Source of the DNA: Furfurilactobacillus entadae
GTDB taxonomy: Bacteria > Bacillota > Bacilli > Lactobacillales > Lactobacillaceae
Assembly (NCBI RefSeq): GCF_045862745.1
Contig: NZ_BQXN01000006.1
Span: 1-64,000, forward strand
Reading direction: 5' to 3'
DNA: 64,000 nucleotides
Shown: piece by piece, positions 31,783 through 41,892 of the stretch
Position numbering within the stretch: position 1 is the stretch's first letter
Layout of the letters: every line of letters begins with the position of its first letter
Notes under the pieces: generated by a model
What the model was told of the DNA's origin: nothing
Database searches by the model: none
The model's input: the letters and a program-made list of their open reading frames with translations, nothing else
Position numbers and translations under genes: made by a program

Positions 31783-32346
31783 ATGGCTGTTAACGAACCA
31801 ATTTTAAAGGATGCACAAGAACGGATGGGAAAAGCGGGCGACGCCTTATCCCGTGAATTAGGGAATATTCGTGCCGGTCGTGCGAACGCTGGGTTGTTGT
31901 CAAACATCACGGCTGACTACTACGGTGCACCAACACCCATCAACCAAATGGCGTCCATCACAATTCCCGAAGCACGGGTTTTGCTGGTGACACCATTTGA
32001 TAAGACAAGTTTGGATGCCATCGAACACGCAATTTTAGTGTCCGACTTAGGCATCAACCCCGCTAACGACGGAAATGCCATTCGTTTGGTGATTCCACAG
32101 TTGACGGAAGAAACTAGAAAGGACCTGGTCAAACAGGTTCATGCGAAGGCTGAAGAGGGTAAAGTTGCCGTACGGAACGTTCGTCGGGACGCCATGGATG
32201 CCTTGAAGAAGGGCCATAAGAATGGCGACTTTACTGATGACCAGTTACATGATCTTGAAGAAGAAGCACAAAAGATCACGAACGCTGCCATCAAGAATGT
32301 CGAAGCCATTGCCGCTGATAAAGAAAAAGAATTAATGAACGTCTAA
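31783..32346 (+). CDS. frr: Ribosome recycling factor
   Basis: 187 residues, standard length. It splits post-termination ribosomes with EF-G. Visible blocks are LGNIRAGRANAGLL, APTPINQMASI and NVRRDAMDALKK. It follows pyrH by 2 bases and ends at a clear terminator. Confidence 0.98.
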   Translation: MAVNEPILKDAQERMGKAGDALSRELGNIRAGRANAGLLSNITADYYGAPTPINQMASITIPEARVLLVTPFDKTSLDAIEHAILVSDLGINPANDGNAIRLVIPQLTEETRKDLVKQVHAKAEEGKVAVRNVRRDAMDALKKGHKNGDFTDDQLHDLEEEAQKITNAAIKNVEAIAADKEKELMNV

Positions 32347-32378
32347 TTAACAGTAACTGTTTGTTAATAAGCACCTTC

Positions 32379-32418
32379 AAAAAATGGTCGATTTCCCACG
32401 GGAGGTCGATCATTTTTT
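32379..32418 (+). terminator. Terminator of the pyrH-frr unit
   Basis: AAAAAATGGTCGA (32379-32391) pairs with TCGATCATTTTTT (32406-32418) with one G-U pair. Confidence 0.85.
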
Positions 32419-32634
32419 AGTAAATGGTGGTCATGCCAACCGGCGAATCATGAGTGAGGGGCGCCATTAGTGACGGGATCATTTACGGGTTGTTGCATCA
32501 CAGTTGACCGGTCTTCATTTCTCGTTCATAATCTTAAGTAACTGGCAGCAAAATGCATGAAACCACTGATTTTAATGTAAATGAGCGGTCTTTTTGTTAA
32601 ACTAGATAAATGTAACTGAAAGGTGGACGTCGTT

Positions 32635-33402
32635 TTGTTTGGACGAAAAAAAGAACCGACACAGACAACAACCGGGACGATTGACATGGCGCGGGTTCCA
32701 AACCACATTGCAATCATCATGGATGGTAATGGTCGGTGGGCACAGGCACGTCACTTACCGCGAATTGCGGGGCACAAAGAGGGCATGAACACCGTTAAGA
32801 CGGTCACAATGGCAGCTAGCCACTTGGGCGTTAAGGTGTTGACGTTATACGCTTTTTCAACGGAGAACTGGAAGCGGTCTGAAAAAGAGGTTAACTACTT
32901 AATGCAACTTCCCATCGACTTCTTCGATACGTTTGTGCCTGAACTAGTGGCTGAAAACGTGCGCGTCAATGTTATGGGGTACACGGATCAGCTCCCGGAA
33001 AAGACACAGGTCGCTGTGCATGATGCCATTGAAAAAACGGCTCATTGTACCGGAATGGTGCTAAACTTTGCGCTAAATTATGGTGGTCAGGCAGAAATTG
33101 TGACGGCTGTTCAGCAAATTGCGCAACAGGTGAAAGCGGGTCAGTTAGCGGTGGCGGATATTGATCCCAAAACAATCGATGGTGCCCTCATGACAGCACC
33201 ACTTGCCCCATACAATAATCCGGAACTGTTGATTCGAACGAGTGGTGAAGAACGCATTAGTAACTTCCTACTATGGCAGATTGCTTACAGTGAATTGGTC
33301 TTTACAACTGGTTATTGGCCGGATTTTTCTGGCACTGACCTCGAAGACGCAATCGTGACCTTTCAGCAACGGGATCGTCGGTTTGGCGGCGTTAAGAAAT
33401 AA
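32635..33402 (+). CDS. uppS: Undecaprenyl diphosphate synthase (isoprenyl transferase)
   Basis: 255 residues. It builds the C55 lipid carrier for peptidoglycan and teichoic acid from isopentenyl diphosphate. The catalytic Asp30 is in IAIIMDGNGRWA, with LYAFSTENWKR and RTSGEERISNFLLWQ for substrate binding. The start is probably TTG at 32635, 8 bases after AAAGGTGG; the GTG at 32623 overlaps that site. About 290 bases separate it from frr, with no clear promoter seen. It leads the cdsA-rseP-proS-polC group. Confidence 0.95.
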   Translation: MFGRKKEPTQTTTGTIDMARVPNHIAIIMDGNGRWAQARHLPRIAGHKEGMNTVKTVTMAASHLGVKVLTLYAFSTENWKRSEKEVNYLMQLPIDFFDTFVPELVAENVRVNVMGYTDQLPEKTQVAVHDAIEKTAHCTGMVLNFALNYGGQAEIVTAVQQIAQQVKAGQLAVADIDPKTIDGALMTAPLAPYNNPELLIRTSGEERISNFLLWQIAYSELVFTTGYWPDFSGTDLEDAIVTFQQRDRRFGGVKK

Positions 33403-33454
33403 TTATTAAAAATGGAGTGGGCTAAAGTGGTCGGCTACCAGTAAGGAGTTTGTT

Positions 33455-34234
33455 ATGAGAACGCGTGTCATTACGGCCGTTGTGGCCTTGTTGATTTTTA
33501 TTCCGGTGATTATTTATGGTGGCTGGTTAATTCAGTTGGCAGCCATCGTGCTCGCCGGTGTCGCCATGGGTGAAGTCCTGGTGATGAAAAAGAAATTGGT
33601 GGTTTCGCCAGAAGCCATTATGAGTTTTATTGGGGTGTTGGTGGTTCTCGCACCCGCAGCGTGGTTACGTGACTTACCCATCAGTCGTGACTTTTTGTTT
33701 TTCGTTGTGGTCTTAGCGCTACTGCTGCACACAGTGTTTACACGCAACCACTTTTCCTTTGATGATGCCGGGGTCTTGACCCTTGCCATGCTGTACGTTG
33801 GGACCGGGTTTTATTACTTTGTTCAAGCACGGCAGGCTGGGTTAACGACCCTGCTTTACATCCTCTTTGTCATCTGGACAACGGATTCTGGTGCGTACAT
33901 GATCGGCCGGAAACTTGGGCGCCACAAACTAGCACCACAGGTTTCACCAAATAAGACCTGGGAAGGGTCAATTGGTGGAACGGTTGTTGCCGTAATCGTT
34001 GGAGCCGTCTGGTGTTACTTCTTCCCACAACAGTACGGGTTGGTCACGATGACGCTTTTAACCATCCTGTTTAGTGTATGTGGTCAACTGGGTGATCTGG
34101 TTGAATCCTCCTTGAAACGCTTTTACGGCGTGAAGGACTCTGGTAAGATCTTGCCAGGTCACGGTGGGATTTTGGACCGGTTTGATAGTTTGTTGTTTGT
34201 CTTACCTGTGTTGCACCTGGTTGGGTTATTTTAA
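33455..34234 (+). CDS. cdsA: Phosphatidate cytidylyltransferase
   Basis: 259 residues with about eight hydrophobic helices. It makes CDP-diacylglycerol, the precursor of phosphatidylglycerol and cardiolipin. The family signature is at the C-terminus: SPNKTWEGSIGG and KDSGKILPGHGGILDRFDS. It lies 52 bases after uppS and is conserved next to it in Firmicutes. Confidence 0.96.
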   Translation: MRTRVITAVVALLIFIPVIIYGGWLIQLAAIVLAGVAMGEVLVMKKKLVVSPEAIMSFIGVLVVLAPAAWLRDLPISRDFLFFVVVLALLLHTVFTRNHFSFDDAGVLTLAMLYVGTGFYYFVQARQAGLTTLLYILFVIWTTDSGAYMIGRKLGRHKLAPQVSPNKTWEGSIGGTVVAVIVGAVWCYFFPQQYGLVTMTLLTILFSVCGQLGDLVESSLKRFYGVKDSGKILPGHGGILDRFDSLLFVLPVLHLVGLF

Positions 34235-34306
34235 GCAACAAGGCGCCACAATTGGTAAAATCATCAGGAACCGTTAGTTATGAATCAATGAAAGGAATGC
34301 CAGTCA

Positions 34307-35569
34307 ATGATTAAAACAATTGTTGCATTCATCATTATTTTTGGGATTCTGGTCGTGGTTCACGAGTTTGGCCATTTTTACTTTGCTAAACGGTCTGGAA
34401 TCTTAGTTCGTGAATTTTCGATCGGGATGGGGCCAAAGATTTTTTGGACCCGGCGAAACGGAACATTATACACTGTTCGTTTACTTCCGTTAGGTGGCTA
34501 CGTCCGAATGGCGGGGGCCGCGGAAGATGAGGACGACCAGCTTCAACCAGGGACGCCTGTGAGTGTCATGGTTGGCGAGGCGGGCAAAGTTACCCGCATC
34601 AACGCAAGTGACAAGACAACGCTTTTTAACGGGATTCCCGTGATCGTCACCCATGCAGACCTTGTTGATGCGTTAGTCATTGACGGGTATGAGAATGGGG
34701 ACGAAAGTCAGGTGACCCGGTATTCAGTGGATCATGATGCGACCATTATTGAAGCCGATGGCACCGAAGTGTTAATTGCGCCCCGAGACGTTCAATTTCA
34801 ATCTGCATCCTTGTGGAACCGGATTTTAACGAACTTTGCCGGCCCACTGAACAACTTCATTTTGGCTTGGCTTGTTTTCGCCATTATGGGGTTTGCCATG
34901 GGTGGTGTTGCTAGTAATGGCAACACGATTTCTGGCGTGGTGAAGAATTCACCCGCCCAAACGGCTGGCATCAAACAAGGTGACCAGATTGTTGCCGTGA
35001 ACGGCCAGAAAACAAAAACGTGGACAGCCTTAACAACCGCCATTGCGGCGGACAAAAAGGGTGACATGAAGTTGGCAGTTCGCCATAATGGGCAAACAAA
35101 GCAGGTGACCTTAACACCGAAAACAACCACGACCGGCGGCACTAAGAGCCGGACAGTGGGGATTGAGCGCGGAATGGAAACAGGCTTTATGGCAAAACTG
35201 TTTGGTGGCTTCTGGAACACGACCACAATGCTGTTTGCGTCACTCGGCCACTTGTTTACGCACTTTAGCCTAAACGATCTGGGTGGTCCCGTTGCCATTT
35301 ACGCCAATACAGCGACTGCCACACAGGCGGGATGGACGGGGATCTTGTACTGGTTAGGGTTCTTGTCACTTAACCTTGGGATCGTCAATTTATTGCCAAT
35401 TCCAGCTCTGGATGGTGGTAAGTTATTATTAAACATCGTTGAAGCAATTCGCCGGAAGCCGATTTCTCAAAAGGCCGAGGGTGTTGTCACGATTATTGGG
35501 TTTGGATTTGTGATGTTACTGATGATCTTGGTAACGTGGAACGACATCATGCGATACTTCGTGCACTAA
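34307..35569 (+). CDS. rseP: RseP/RasP site-2 intramembrane zinc metalloprotease
   Basis: 420 residues. Zinc ligands are His19-Glu20-x-x-His23 (VVHEFGHFYFAKR) and the distal Asp in PALDGGKLL. A PDZ domain lies between about residues 200 and 285 (SPAQTAGIKQGDQIVAVNG). Site-2 proteases cut membrane anchors such as anti-sigma factors, signal peptide remnants and FtsL-type proteins. Position between cdsA and proS is standard. Confidence 0.96.
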   Translation: MIKTIVAFIIIFGILVVVHEFGHFYFAKRSGILVREFSIGMGPKIFWTRRNGTLYTVRLLPLGGYVRMAGAAEDEDDQLQPGTPVSVMVGEAGKVTRINASDKTTLFNGIPVIVTHADLVDALVIDGYENGDESQVTRYSVDHDATIIEADGTEVLIAPRDVQFQSASLWNRILTNFAGPLNNFILAWLVFAIMGFAMGGVASNGNTISGVVKNSPAQTAGIKQGDQIVAVNGQKTKTWTALTTAIAADKKGDMKLAVRHNGQTKQVTLTPKTTTTGGTKSRTVGIERGMETGFMAKLFGGFWNTTTMLFASLGHLFTHFSLNDLGGPVAIYANTATATQAGWTGILYWLGFLSLNLGIVNLLPIPALDGGKLLLNIVEAIRRKPISQKAEGVVTIIGFGFVMLLMILVTWNDIMRYFVH

Positions 35570-35636
35570 TTGACGTTTACAAATGATGGTTATCAAACGG
35601 TTCGGTTGAGCCGTTACATATGAGGAGAAATTATTA

Positions 35637-37346
35637 ATGAAGCAGAGTAAAATGTTAATTCCGACGTTAAAAGAAACGCCAAGTGATGCCGAGGCCGTTA
35701 GCCACCAGATGATGCTGCGGGCCGGTTACATTCGCCAAGTTGTTGCTGGGGTTTACGCGTACTTACCACTGGCCTACCAAGTGTTAACAAACGTTGAAAC
35801 GATCATCCGTGAAGAAATGGCAAAGATCGACGCCGTGGAAATGCTGGCACCAGCATTGCTGCCTGCTGATTTATGGAAGCAATCAGGCCGTTACGACACG
35901 TACGGTCAAACGATGTATAAATTAAAGGACCGTCATGATCGGGATTTGATCCTTGGACCAACCCATGAAGAAACCTTCACCGGCTTCATTCGTGATGAAG
36001 TAAAGTCCTACAAGCGGTTACCACTAGTGATGTACCAAATCCAACAAAAGTATCGTGATGAAGACCGGCCTCGTTATGGCCTGTTGCGTGGTCGTGAATT
36101 TTTGATGTTGGACGTTTACTCCTTCCACAGTGACACCGAAAGTTTGGACCGGGTGTTCAAACAGATGGAAGTGGCCTACCGGAACGTCTTTGACCGTTGT
36201 GGCTTAGATTACCGTGAGATCCTGGCAGATTCAGGGGCCATGGGTGGAAAGCAGTCACGTGAATTCAACGCCATTGCCGCAGTTGGTGAAGACACCATCG
36301 CGTACTCTGACAGCAGCGATTACGCAGCAAACATTGAAACGGCAACCAGTTTGTACGTTCCAAAGAAGTCACACGAAGAATTGCGTGACCTTGAAAAGAT
36401 TGCCACATCTGGTGAAAAGACGATCGAGGAAATCGCTGACCGGCTTGACCTAGACGCCAACAAGACGCTGAAGACGATGCTCTTTATTGCCGATGGCGAA
36501 CCACTGGTCGTATTGATTCGCGGTGATCATGAGGTCAACGAAACGAAGCTGAAGAATGCGGTTAACGCTGTTGATTTAGAAATGGCAACCACGGAACAAG
36601 CCGAAGATTTCTTGGGCGCAGACTTTGGCTCACTGGGACCAGTTGGTGTAAACGAAGACATCAAGGTTGTCGCTGATCAAGACGTTGCGGACATGGTCAA
36701 CATGCCGGTTGGGGCCAACGAAAACGGGTTCCATTATCTGAATGCGAATTTGGATCGTGACTTCCGTGTTGACGAATTTGTCGACCTTCGTTTGGTTCAA
36801 GAAGGCGATGTTTCTCCAGATGGTGAAGGGGTCTTGAAGTTCAATCGTGGGATTGAAATTGGGCACATCTTTAAATTGGGGACCCGGTATTCAAAGGCGC
36901 TGGGTGCCCAAGTCCTTGATGAAAATGGTCGGCAAAAAGACGTCATCATGGGGTCTTACGGGATTGGTGTGAGTCGGTTACTGTCAGCGATTGCTGAACA
37001 AAGTGCTGATGAAAACGGTCTTGCCTGGCCAAAGAGCATTGCACCATTTGATGTTCACCTGATTCCGGTCAACACAAAGGACGCTGAACAACAGGCGTTG
37101 ACGGATGAATTAGAAACAGCGTTAACGGATGCGGGTTACAAGGTTCTGGTCGATGACCGCAAAGAACGGGCCGGCGTGAAGTTTGCTGATTCTGACCTCA
37201 TTGGGTTACCATTACGGGTGACGGTCGGAAAGAAGGCCGCCGACGGAATCGTTGAAGTTAAACTACGGAAGACAGGCGAAGCGCTTGAAGTCCGGAAGGA
37301 AGAACTAACAGAAACAGTTGGGATTTTATTTAAGGGGATTGCTTAG
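35637..37346 (+). CDS. proS: Prolyl-tRNA synthetase, bacterial type
   Basis: 569 residues of the class II synthetase with the inserted editing (YbaK-like) domain between motifs 2 and 3. Motif 2 region is YRDEDRPRYGLLRGREF, the motif 3 region IMGSYGIGVSRLLSAIAEQ, and LGPTHEETF is typical. The C-terminal anticodon domain (VLVDDRKERAGVKFADSD) is complete. No T-box leader fits in the 67-base gap upstream. Confidence 0.98.
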   Translation: MKQSKMLIPTLKETPSDAEAVSHQMMLRAGYIRQVVAGVYAYLPLAYQVLTNVETIIREEMAKIDAVEMLAPALLPADLWKQSGRYDTYGQTMYKLKDRHDRDLILGPTHEETFTGFIRDEVKSYKRLPLVMYQIQQKYRDEDRPRYGLLRGREFLMLDVYSFHSDTESLDRVFKQMEVAYRNVFDRCGLDYREILADSGAMGGKQSREFNAIAAVGEDTIAYSDSSDYAANIETATSLYVPKKSHEELRDLEKIATSGEKTIEEIADRLDLDANKTLKTMLFIADGEPLVVLIRGDHEVNETKLKNAVNAVDLEMATTEQAEDFLGADFGSLGPVGVNEDIKVVADQDVADMVNMPVGANENGFHYLNANLDRDFRVDEFVDLRLVQEGDVSPDGEGVLKFNRGIEIGHIFKLGTRYSKALGAQVLDENGRQKDVIMGSYGIGVSRLLSAIAEQSADENGLAWPKSIAPFDVHLIPVNTKDAEQQALTDELETALTDAGYKVLVDDRKERAGVKFADSDLIGLPLRVTVGKKAADGIVEVKLRKTGEALEVRKEELTETVGILFKGIA

Positions 37347-37421
37347 TCTAGTGACAGGGGCAATGCCCTTTGTCGCGCTTTACGTCACTCAAGGTTTTAT
37401 ATGTGGGGAGGCCGCATTTTC

Positions 37422-40400
37422 GTGGCGTTAGATCAACAGGAATTATTTCAGAAATTATTACAACAATTGAACCTTGAAGACCAAGCAACAACCGCACCGT
37501 ATGCAACAGGTGCGATTACGGCCATGACAGTTCATGAAAAAAGTCGAACGTGGAGTTTTGGCTTCTTATTTGAAGATATTTTGCCGTTTGAAACGTTTAT
37601 GGACTTCACTCAGCGGCTTAATCAGGCGTTTAGTGAAATTGCGACCATCGACTTTCAGATTGCGACGCGGACTGCACAACCAACACTGGCGCTGATTGAT
37701 CGTTATTGGCAGTGGGCGGTTAGTCACAGTGGGCTAAACGATCAGTTTGCCCGGCAATTATGCGACGGCCCCGCCCCCGTCATGCAGGGTGAGACCATCG
37801 TCATTACGGCCCCGAACCAAGTGGTCTCGGACTTTTTGAACGGCGAGACGCTGTCAGCCCTCACGGCAACGTACCAGCGGCTGGGGTTTCCGGCGCTAAC
37901 GTTTGCCACCACGGTGGATGAGGCGGCCTCAGCACAACGTTTGGCTGAGCATGAAGCGGAAAAGGCGAAACGTGATGAGGAAATGGTCACGAAAGCCACG
38001 GCTGTGATTGTCAAAAAGAACGCTGAACGTTCCAGTGCCCCAACGGTTGATGGTCCCGTTACGATGGGCCGGAAAATCAAGGACGATGAACCCATTCGCC
38101 GAATGGATGAGATCACCGAAGAAGAACGTAGTGTCACACTTGAGGGTTATGTTTTTGCAAAGGAAATTCGGGTCTTACGGTCTGGGCGTCAGTTATTGAC
38201 GTTAAAGATCACCGACTATACGTCCTCTTTTTTGGTGAAGAAGTTTTCACGGAATGAGGATGACGAGGCCAACTTTGCCGCCATCCCAGAAAAGGCGTGG
38301 GTCAAAGTGCGTGGTTCCGTTCAGGAAGATAACTTTTCGCGGGATCTAGCCGTGATTGCAAATGATCTCCAGGTGGTCACACACACGGAGCGTGAAGATA
38401 CCGCACCAGCGGATGAAAAACGGGTCGAACTTCATTTGCACACGCAGATGAGTACGATGGACGCCACAAACAACATTGGTGACTTTGTGGCACGGGCTGC
38501 GAAGTGGGGTCATAAAGCGATTGCGATTACGGACCATTCGGGGCTCCAAGGGTTTCCAGATGCGTTTCATGCAGCGGAAAAAAATGGGTTGAAGATGTTA
38601 TACGGGGTTGAAATCAACCTGGTGGATGATGGCGAGCCAATTGGCCTGAACGATGCTCATGAGCCCCTAAAGGGCCATGAGTACGTCATCTTTGACGTGG
38701 AAACGACGGGGTTATCCGCAATTTACGACCGGGTGATCGAATTATCCGCCGTCAAAATGGTGGATGGGAACGTGGTTGATCAATTTGAAGAATTTATTGA
38801 TCCAGGCTTTCACCTTTCCGAAACGACAACGAATTTGACCAGCATTACGGATGACATGGTTGCCGGGTCAAAATCTGAAGTGGATGTCTTTAAACTATTC
38901 CGCGAATGGTATGGCGACGCCATTTTGGTTGGTCATAACGTGACGTTTGACGTGGGCTTTATGAACACGGGCTACGTGCGGCATGATCTTCCGGAAATTA
39001 GCAACCCGATTATCGATACGTTAACGTTAGCGCGCTTCCTGTACCCAACGTTAAAGGGGTACCGGTTAAACTCGTTGGCAAAGAAGTTTAACGTGTCACT
39101 AGAACACCATCACCGGGCCATTTATGATGCAGAATCAACTGGTTATCTGGCGATGATTTTCCTTAAAGACGCTGAGGAACGTTACGACATCGTTTATCAT
39201 GATCAGTTAAATGAACACATGAGTGACAATGATGCGTACAAACATGCGCGGCCGTTCCACGCAACCGTGATTGCCCAAACGCAAGCCGGGTTAAAGAACC
39301 TGTTTGAATTGGTGTCCCTCTCAAACATTAAGTACTTCTACCGGGTGCCACGGGTCCCGAGAAGTGAGCTGAACCGGTTACGGGAGGGCCTCTTAGTGGG
39401 GTCAGCTTGTGCCTCAGGTGAAGTGTTTGAGGCGGCCATGCAAAAGGGGCAAGACGAGGCGCGCAAACGGGCCCGGTATTATGATTATCTTGAAGTACAG
39501 CCAAAGCCAGTGTACAAACCACTGATTGAAGGTGAGTTGGTGCATGACAACGCCAAACTTGAAGAAATCATTGAATCGTTAGTTAACGTTGCTGATGAAT
39601 TAGATAAACCAATTGTTGCGACGGGGGACGTTCATTATTTGGATCCTCACGATGCCATTTACCGGAAGGTTTTGATCAGCTCACAAGGGGGGGCCAACCC
39701 ACTTAACCGGCACTCACTACCAGATGTCCAGTTCCGAACAACGGATGAAATGCTGAAGGAATTTAGTTTTCTGGGTGAAGAACAGGCAAAAACGCTGGTT
39801 GTCACCAATCCGAATAAGATTGTCGACATGGTCGATGAAATCCATCCGCTGAAGGACAAACTGTATACGCCACGGATGGAGGGGGCCGAAGATGAAATTC
39901 GGACCCGGACCATGGACACCGCCCATGCGCTCTATGGTGATCCGTTGCCAGAAATTGTTCAGAAACGGGTCGACCGGGAGTTGAAGTCAATCATTGGGAA
40001 CGGGTTCTCCGTTATTTACCTGATTGCTCAACGACTGGTGCATAAATCTAACAAGGATGGTTACTTGGTTGGTTCGCGGGGGTCCGTTGGGTCCTCCGTG
40101 GTGGCGACGTTTGCCGGAATCACTGAAGTTAACCCCTTACCGCCGCACTATTTGTGTAAGAATGCTGACTGTAAGTACAGCGAATTTTATACGCATGGGG
40201 AATACAGTTCGGGCTATGATTTACCGGATAAAGATTGCCCAGAGTGTGGGCAGCCACTGGATAAGGACGGCCAAAACATTCCGTTTGAAACGTTCTTGGG
40301 GTTCAAGGGAAACAAAGTGCCCGATATTGATTTGAACTTCTCTGGTGACTACCAGCCGATCGCCCATAACTATACGAAAGTGTTGTTCGGTGAGGACAAT

Positions 40401-41741
40401 GTTTTCCGGGCTGGGACGATTGGGACCGTCGCGGATAAAACGGCGTACGGGTACGTGAAGGCCTATGAACGGGACCACGAGCTTAATCTGCGGCAAGCAG
40501 AAGTCGACCGTTTGTCAAGTGGGGCAACTGGTGTCAAACGGACAACGGGTCAGCACCCGGCCGGAATTATCGTTGTGCCGGATTACATGGACATTTACGA
40601 CTTCACACCAATTCAGTATCCGGCTGACGATCAGGACGCTGCTTGGAAAACGACCCACTTTGATTTCCATTCGATCCATGACAACATCCTAAAGATCGAT
40701 ATTCTGGGTCATGATGATCCAACCATGATCCGGACGCTGCAAGACTTGTCCGGGATTGATCCACAAACGATCCCAACGGATGATCCCGGTGTTATGAAGC
40801 TATTTTCTGGAACGGATATTTTAGGCGTTACGGAAGAACAGATCTTCAGTAAGACCGGAACACTGGGGATTCCCGAATTTGGGACCCGGTTTGTTCGGGG
40901 AATGTTGGAAGAGACCCACCCGAAAAACTACTCTGAACTGCTTCAGATTTCAGGACTGTCTCATGGGACCGACGTGTGGTTAGGGAACGCGGAAGAGTTG
41001 ATCAAGGACGGCACGGCGACGATTGCCAACGTGATCGGGTGTCGTGATAACATCATGACCGACTTGATCAACTACGGTCTTGATTCCGAAATGTCGTTTC
41101 AAATCATGGAACACGTGCGGAAGGGTCGCGGAATTCCAGACGAATGGCAGGACGCGATGCGGGAAGCGGATGTGCCCCAGTGGTACATTGATTCATGTTT
41201 GAAGATCAAGTACATGTTCCCGCGGGCCCATGCCTCAGCCTACATTTTGATGGCACTACGGGTGGCTTACTTCAAGGTTTACTTCCCAGTGTTGTATTAC
41301 GCTGCCTACTTCTCCGTTCGGGCCGATGATTTTGACCTAACCGCCATGGCGCATGGTAAAGAAGCCGTCAAAAGTGCCATGAAGGTTGTTACGGACAAGG
41401 GAAATGAAGCTTCAACAAAGGAAAAGAACCTGTTGACGGTGTTAGAATTAGCCAATGAAATGTTGGAACGTGGATACACGTTTAAGATGATCGACGTTGA
41501 ACGTTCCGATGCCCAAAGCTGGTTGATCGATGGTGACACACTGCTGGCACCGTTTAATGCAGTGCCAGGGTTAGGTGATAACGTTGCTAAACAGATCGTG
41601 GCAGCTCGTGAGGATAAGCCGTTCTTATCGAAGGAAGACTTGAGCAAGCGAGGCAAGGTTTCCGCCACGATTATTGATTACCTGACGGAAAACCATGTGT
41701 TGGATGATTTACCAGACGAAAACCAGTTGAGCCTCTTTTAG
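37422..41741 (+). CDS. polC: DNA polymerase III alpha subunit, PolC type
   Basis: About 1439 residues, the replicative polymerase of low-GC Gram-positives. Order of parts: N-terminal domains, an OB fold (about 230-320), PHP domain (VELHLHTQMSTMDATNNIG), an inserted DEDDh proofreading exonuclease (IFDVETTGLSA, with GHNVTFDVGFMNT and HHRAIYDAEST), then the polymerase core with its zinc-finger cysteines (CKNADCKY, CPECGQ) and catalytic DIDLNFSGD. The GTG at 37422 follows GGGGAGG by 10 bases and is preferred to the ATG at 37401, which overlaps the ribosome site. Confidence 0.97.
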   Translation: MALDQQELFQKLLQQLNLEDQATTAPYATGAITAMTVHEKSRTWSFGFLFEDILPFETFMDFTQRLNQAFSEIATIDFQIATRTAQPTLALIDRYWQWAVSHSGLNDQFARQLCDGPAPVMQGETIVITAPNQVVSDFLNGETLSALTATYQRLGFPALTFATTVDEAASAQRLAEHEAEKAKRDEEMVTKATAVIVKKNAERSSAPTVDGPVTMGRKIKDDEPIRRMDEITEEERSVTLEGYVFAKEIRVLRSGRQLLTLKITDYTSSFLVKKFSRNEDDEANFAAIPEKAWVKVRGSVQEDNFSRDLAVIANDLQVVTHTEREDTAPADEKRVELHLHTQMSTMDATNNIGDFVARAAKWGHKAIAITDHSGLQGFPDAFHAAEKNGLKMLYGVEINLVDDGEPIGLNDAHEPLKGHEYVIFDVETTGLSAIYDRVIELSAVKMVDGNVVDQFEEFIDPGFHLSETTTNLTSITDDMVAGSKSEVDVFKLFREWYGDAILVGHNVTFDVGFMNTGYVRHDLPEISNPIIDTLTLARFLYPTLKGYRLNSLAKKFNVSLEHHHRAIYDAESTGYLAMIFLKDAEERYDIVYHDQLNEHMSDNDAYKHARPFHATVIAQTQAGLKNLFELVSLSNIKYFYRVPRVPRSELNRLREGLLVGSACASGEVFEAAMQKGQDEARKRARYYDYLEVQPKPVYKPLIEGELVHDNAKLEEIIESLVNVADELDKPIVATGDVHYLDPHDAIYRKVLISSQGGANPLNRHSLPDVQFRTTDEMLKEFSFLGEEQAKTLVVTNPNKIVDMVDEIHPLKDKLYTPRMEGAEDEIRTRTMDTAHALYGDPLPEIVQKRVDRELKSIIGNGFSVIYLIAQRLVHKSNKDGYLVGSRGSVGSSVVATFAGITEVNPLPPHYLCKNADCKYSEFYTHGEYSSGYDLPDKDCPECGQPLDKDGQNIPFETFLGFKGNKVPDIDLNFSGDYQPIAHNYTKVLFGEDNVFRAGTIGTVADKTAYGYVKAYERDHELNLRQAEVDRLSSGATGVKRTTGQHPAGIIVVPDYMDIYDFTPIQYPADDQDAAWKTTHFDFHSIHDNILKIDILGHDDPTMIRTLQDLSGIDPQTIPTDDPGVMKLFSGTDILGVTEEQIFSKTGTLGIPEFGTRFVRGMLEETHPKNYSELLQISGLSHGTDVWLGNAEELIKDGTATIANVIGCRDNIMTDLINYGLDSEMSFQIMEHVRKGRGIPDEWQDAMREADVPQWYIDSCLKIKYMFPRAHASAYILMALRVAYFKVYFPVLYYAAYFSVRADDFDLTAMAHGKEAVKSAMKVVTDKGNEASTKEKNLLTVLELANEMLERGYTFKMIDVERSDAQSWLIDGDTLLAPFNAVPGLGDNVAKQIVAAREDKPFLSKEDLSKRGKVSATIIDYLTENHVLDDLPDENQLSLF

Positions 41742-41777
41742 AAATCGGTGTTATCACTGGTGCAACGGGGCTGGTGG

Positions 41778-41806
41778 TTGCGCCAACCAGGTCTGTGTGT
41801 TATAGT
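41778..41806 (+). promoter_or_regulatory. Promoter ahead of the rimP-nusA-infB operon
   Basis: TTGCGC (41778-41783), 17 bp, TATAGT (41801-41806). Transcription would start near 41813, immediately before a hairpin pair. Confidence 0.6.
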
Positions 41807-41836
41807 GTTCAATGTAATTTAAGACTCTTAATCTAA

Positions 41837-41866
41837 GAGTGAGCCGTTTTCGGCTCGCTCTTTTTT
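41837..41866 (+). terminator. Terminator between polC and rimP (possible attenuator)
   Basis: GAGTGAGCCG (41837-41846) pairs with CGGCTCGCTC (41851-41860, one G-U) and six T residues follow. An alternative hairpin ACTCTTA/TAAGAGT just upstream shares the 5' arm, so the two cannot form together. Confidence 0.75.
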
Positions 41867-41892
41867 CAGGGAAAAATAAGGAGGTGGACTAC

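Noticed and set aside
35570..35636. T-box riboswitch upstream of proS
   Set aside because: The gap is only 67 bases with no T-box sequence or terminator; proS is read with the upstream genes.
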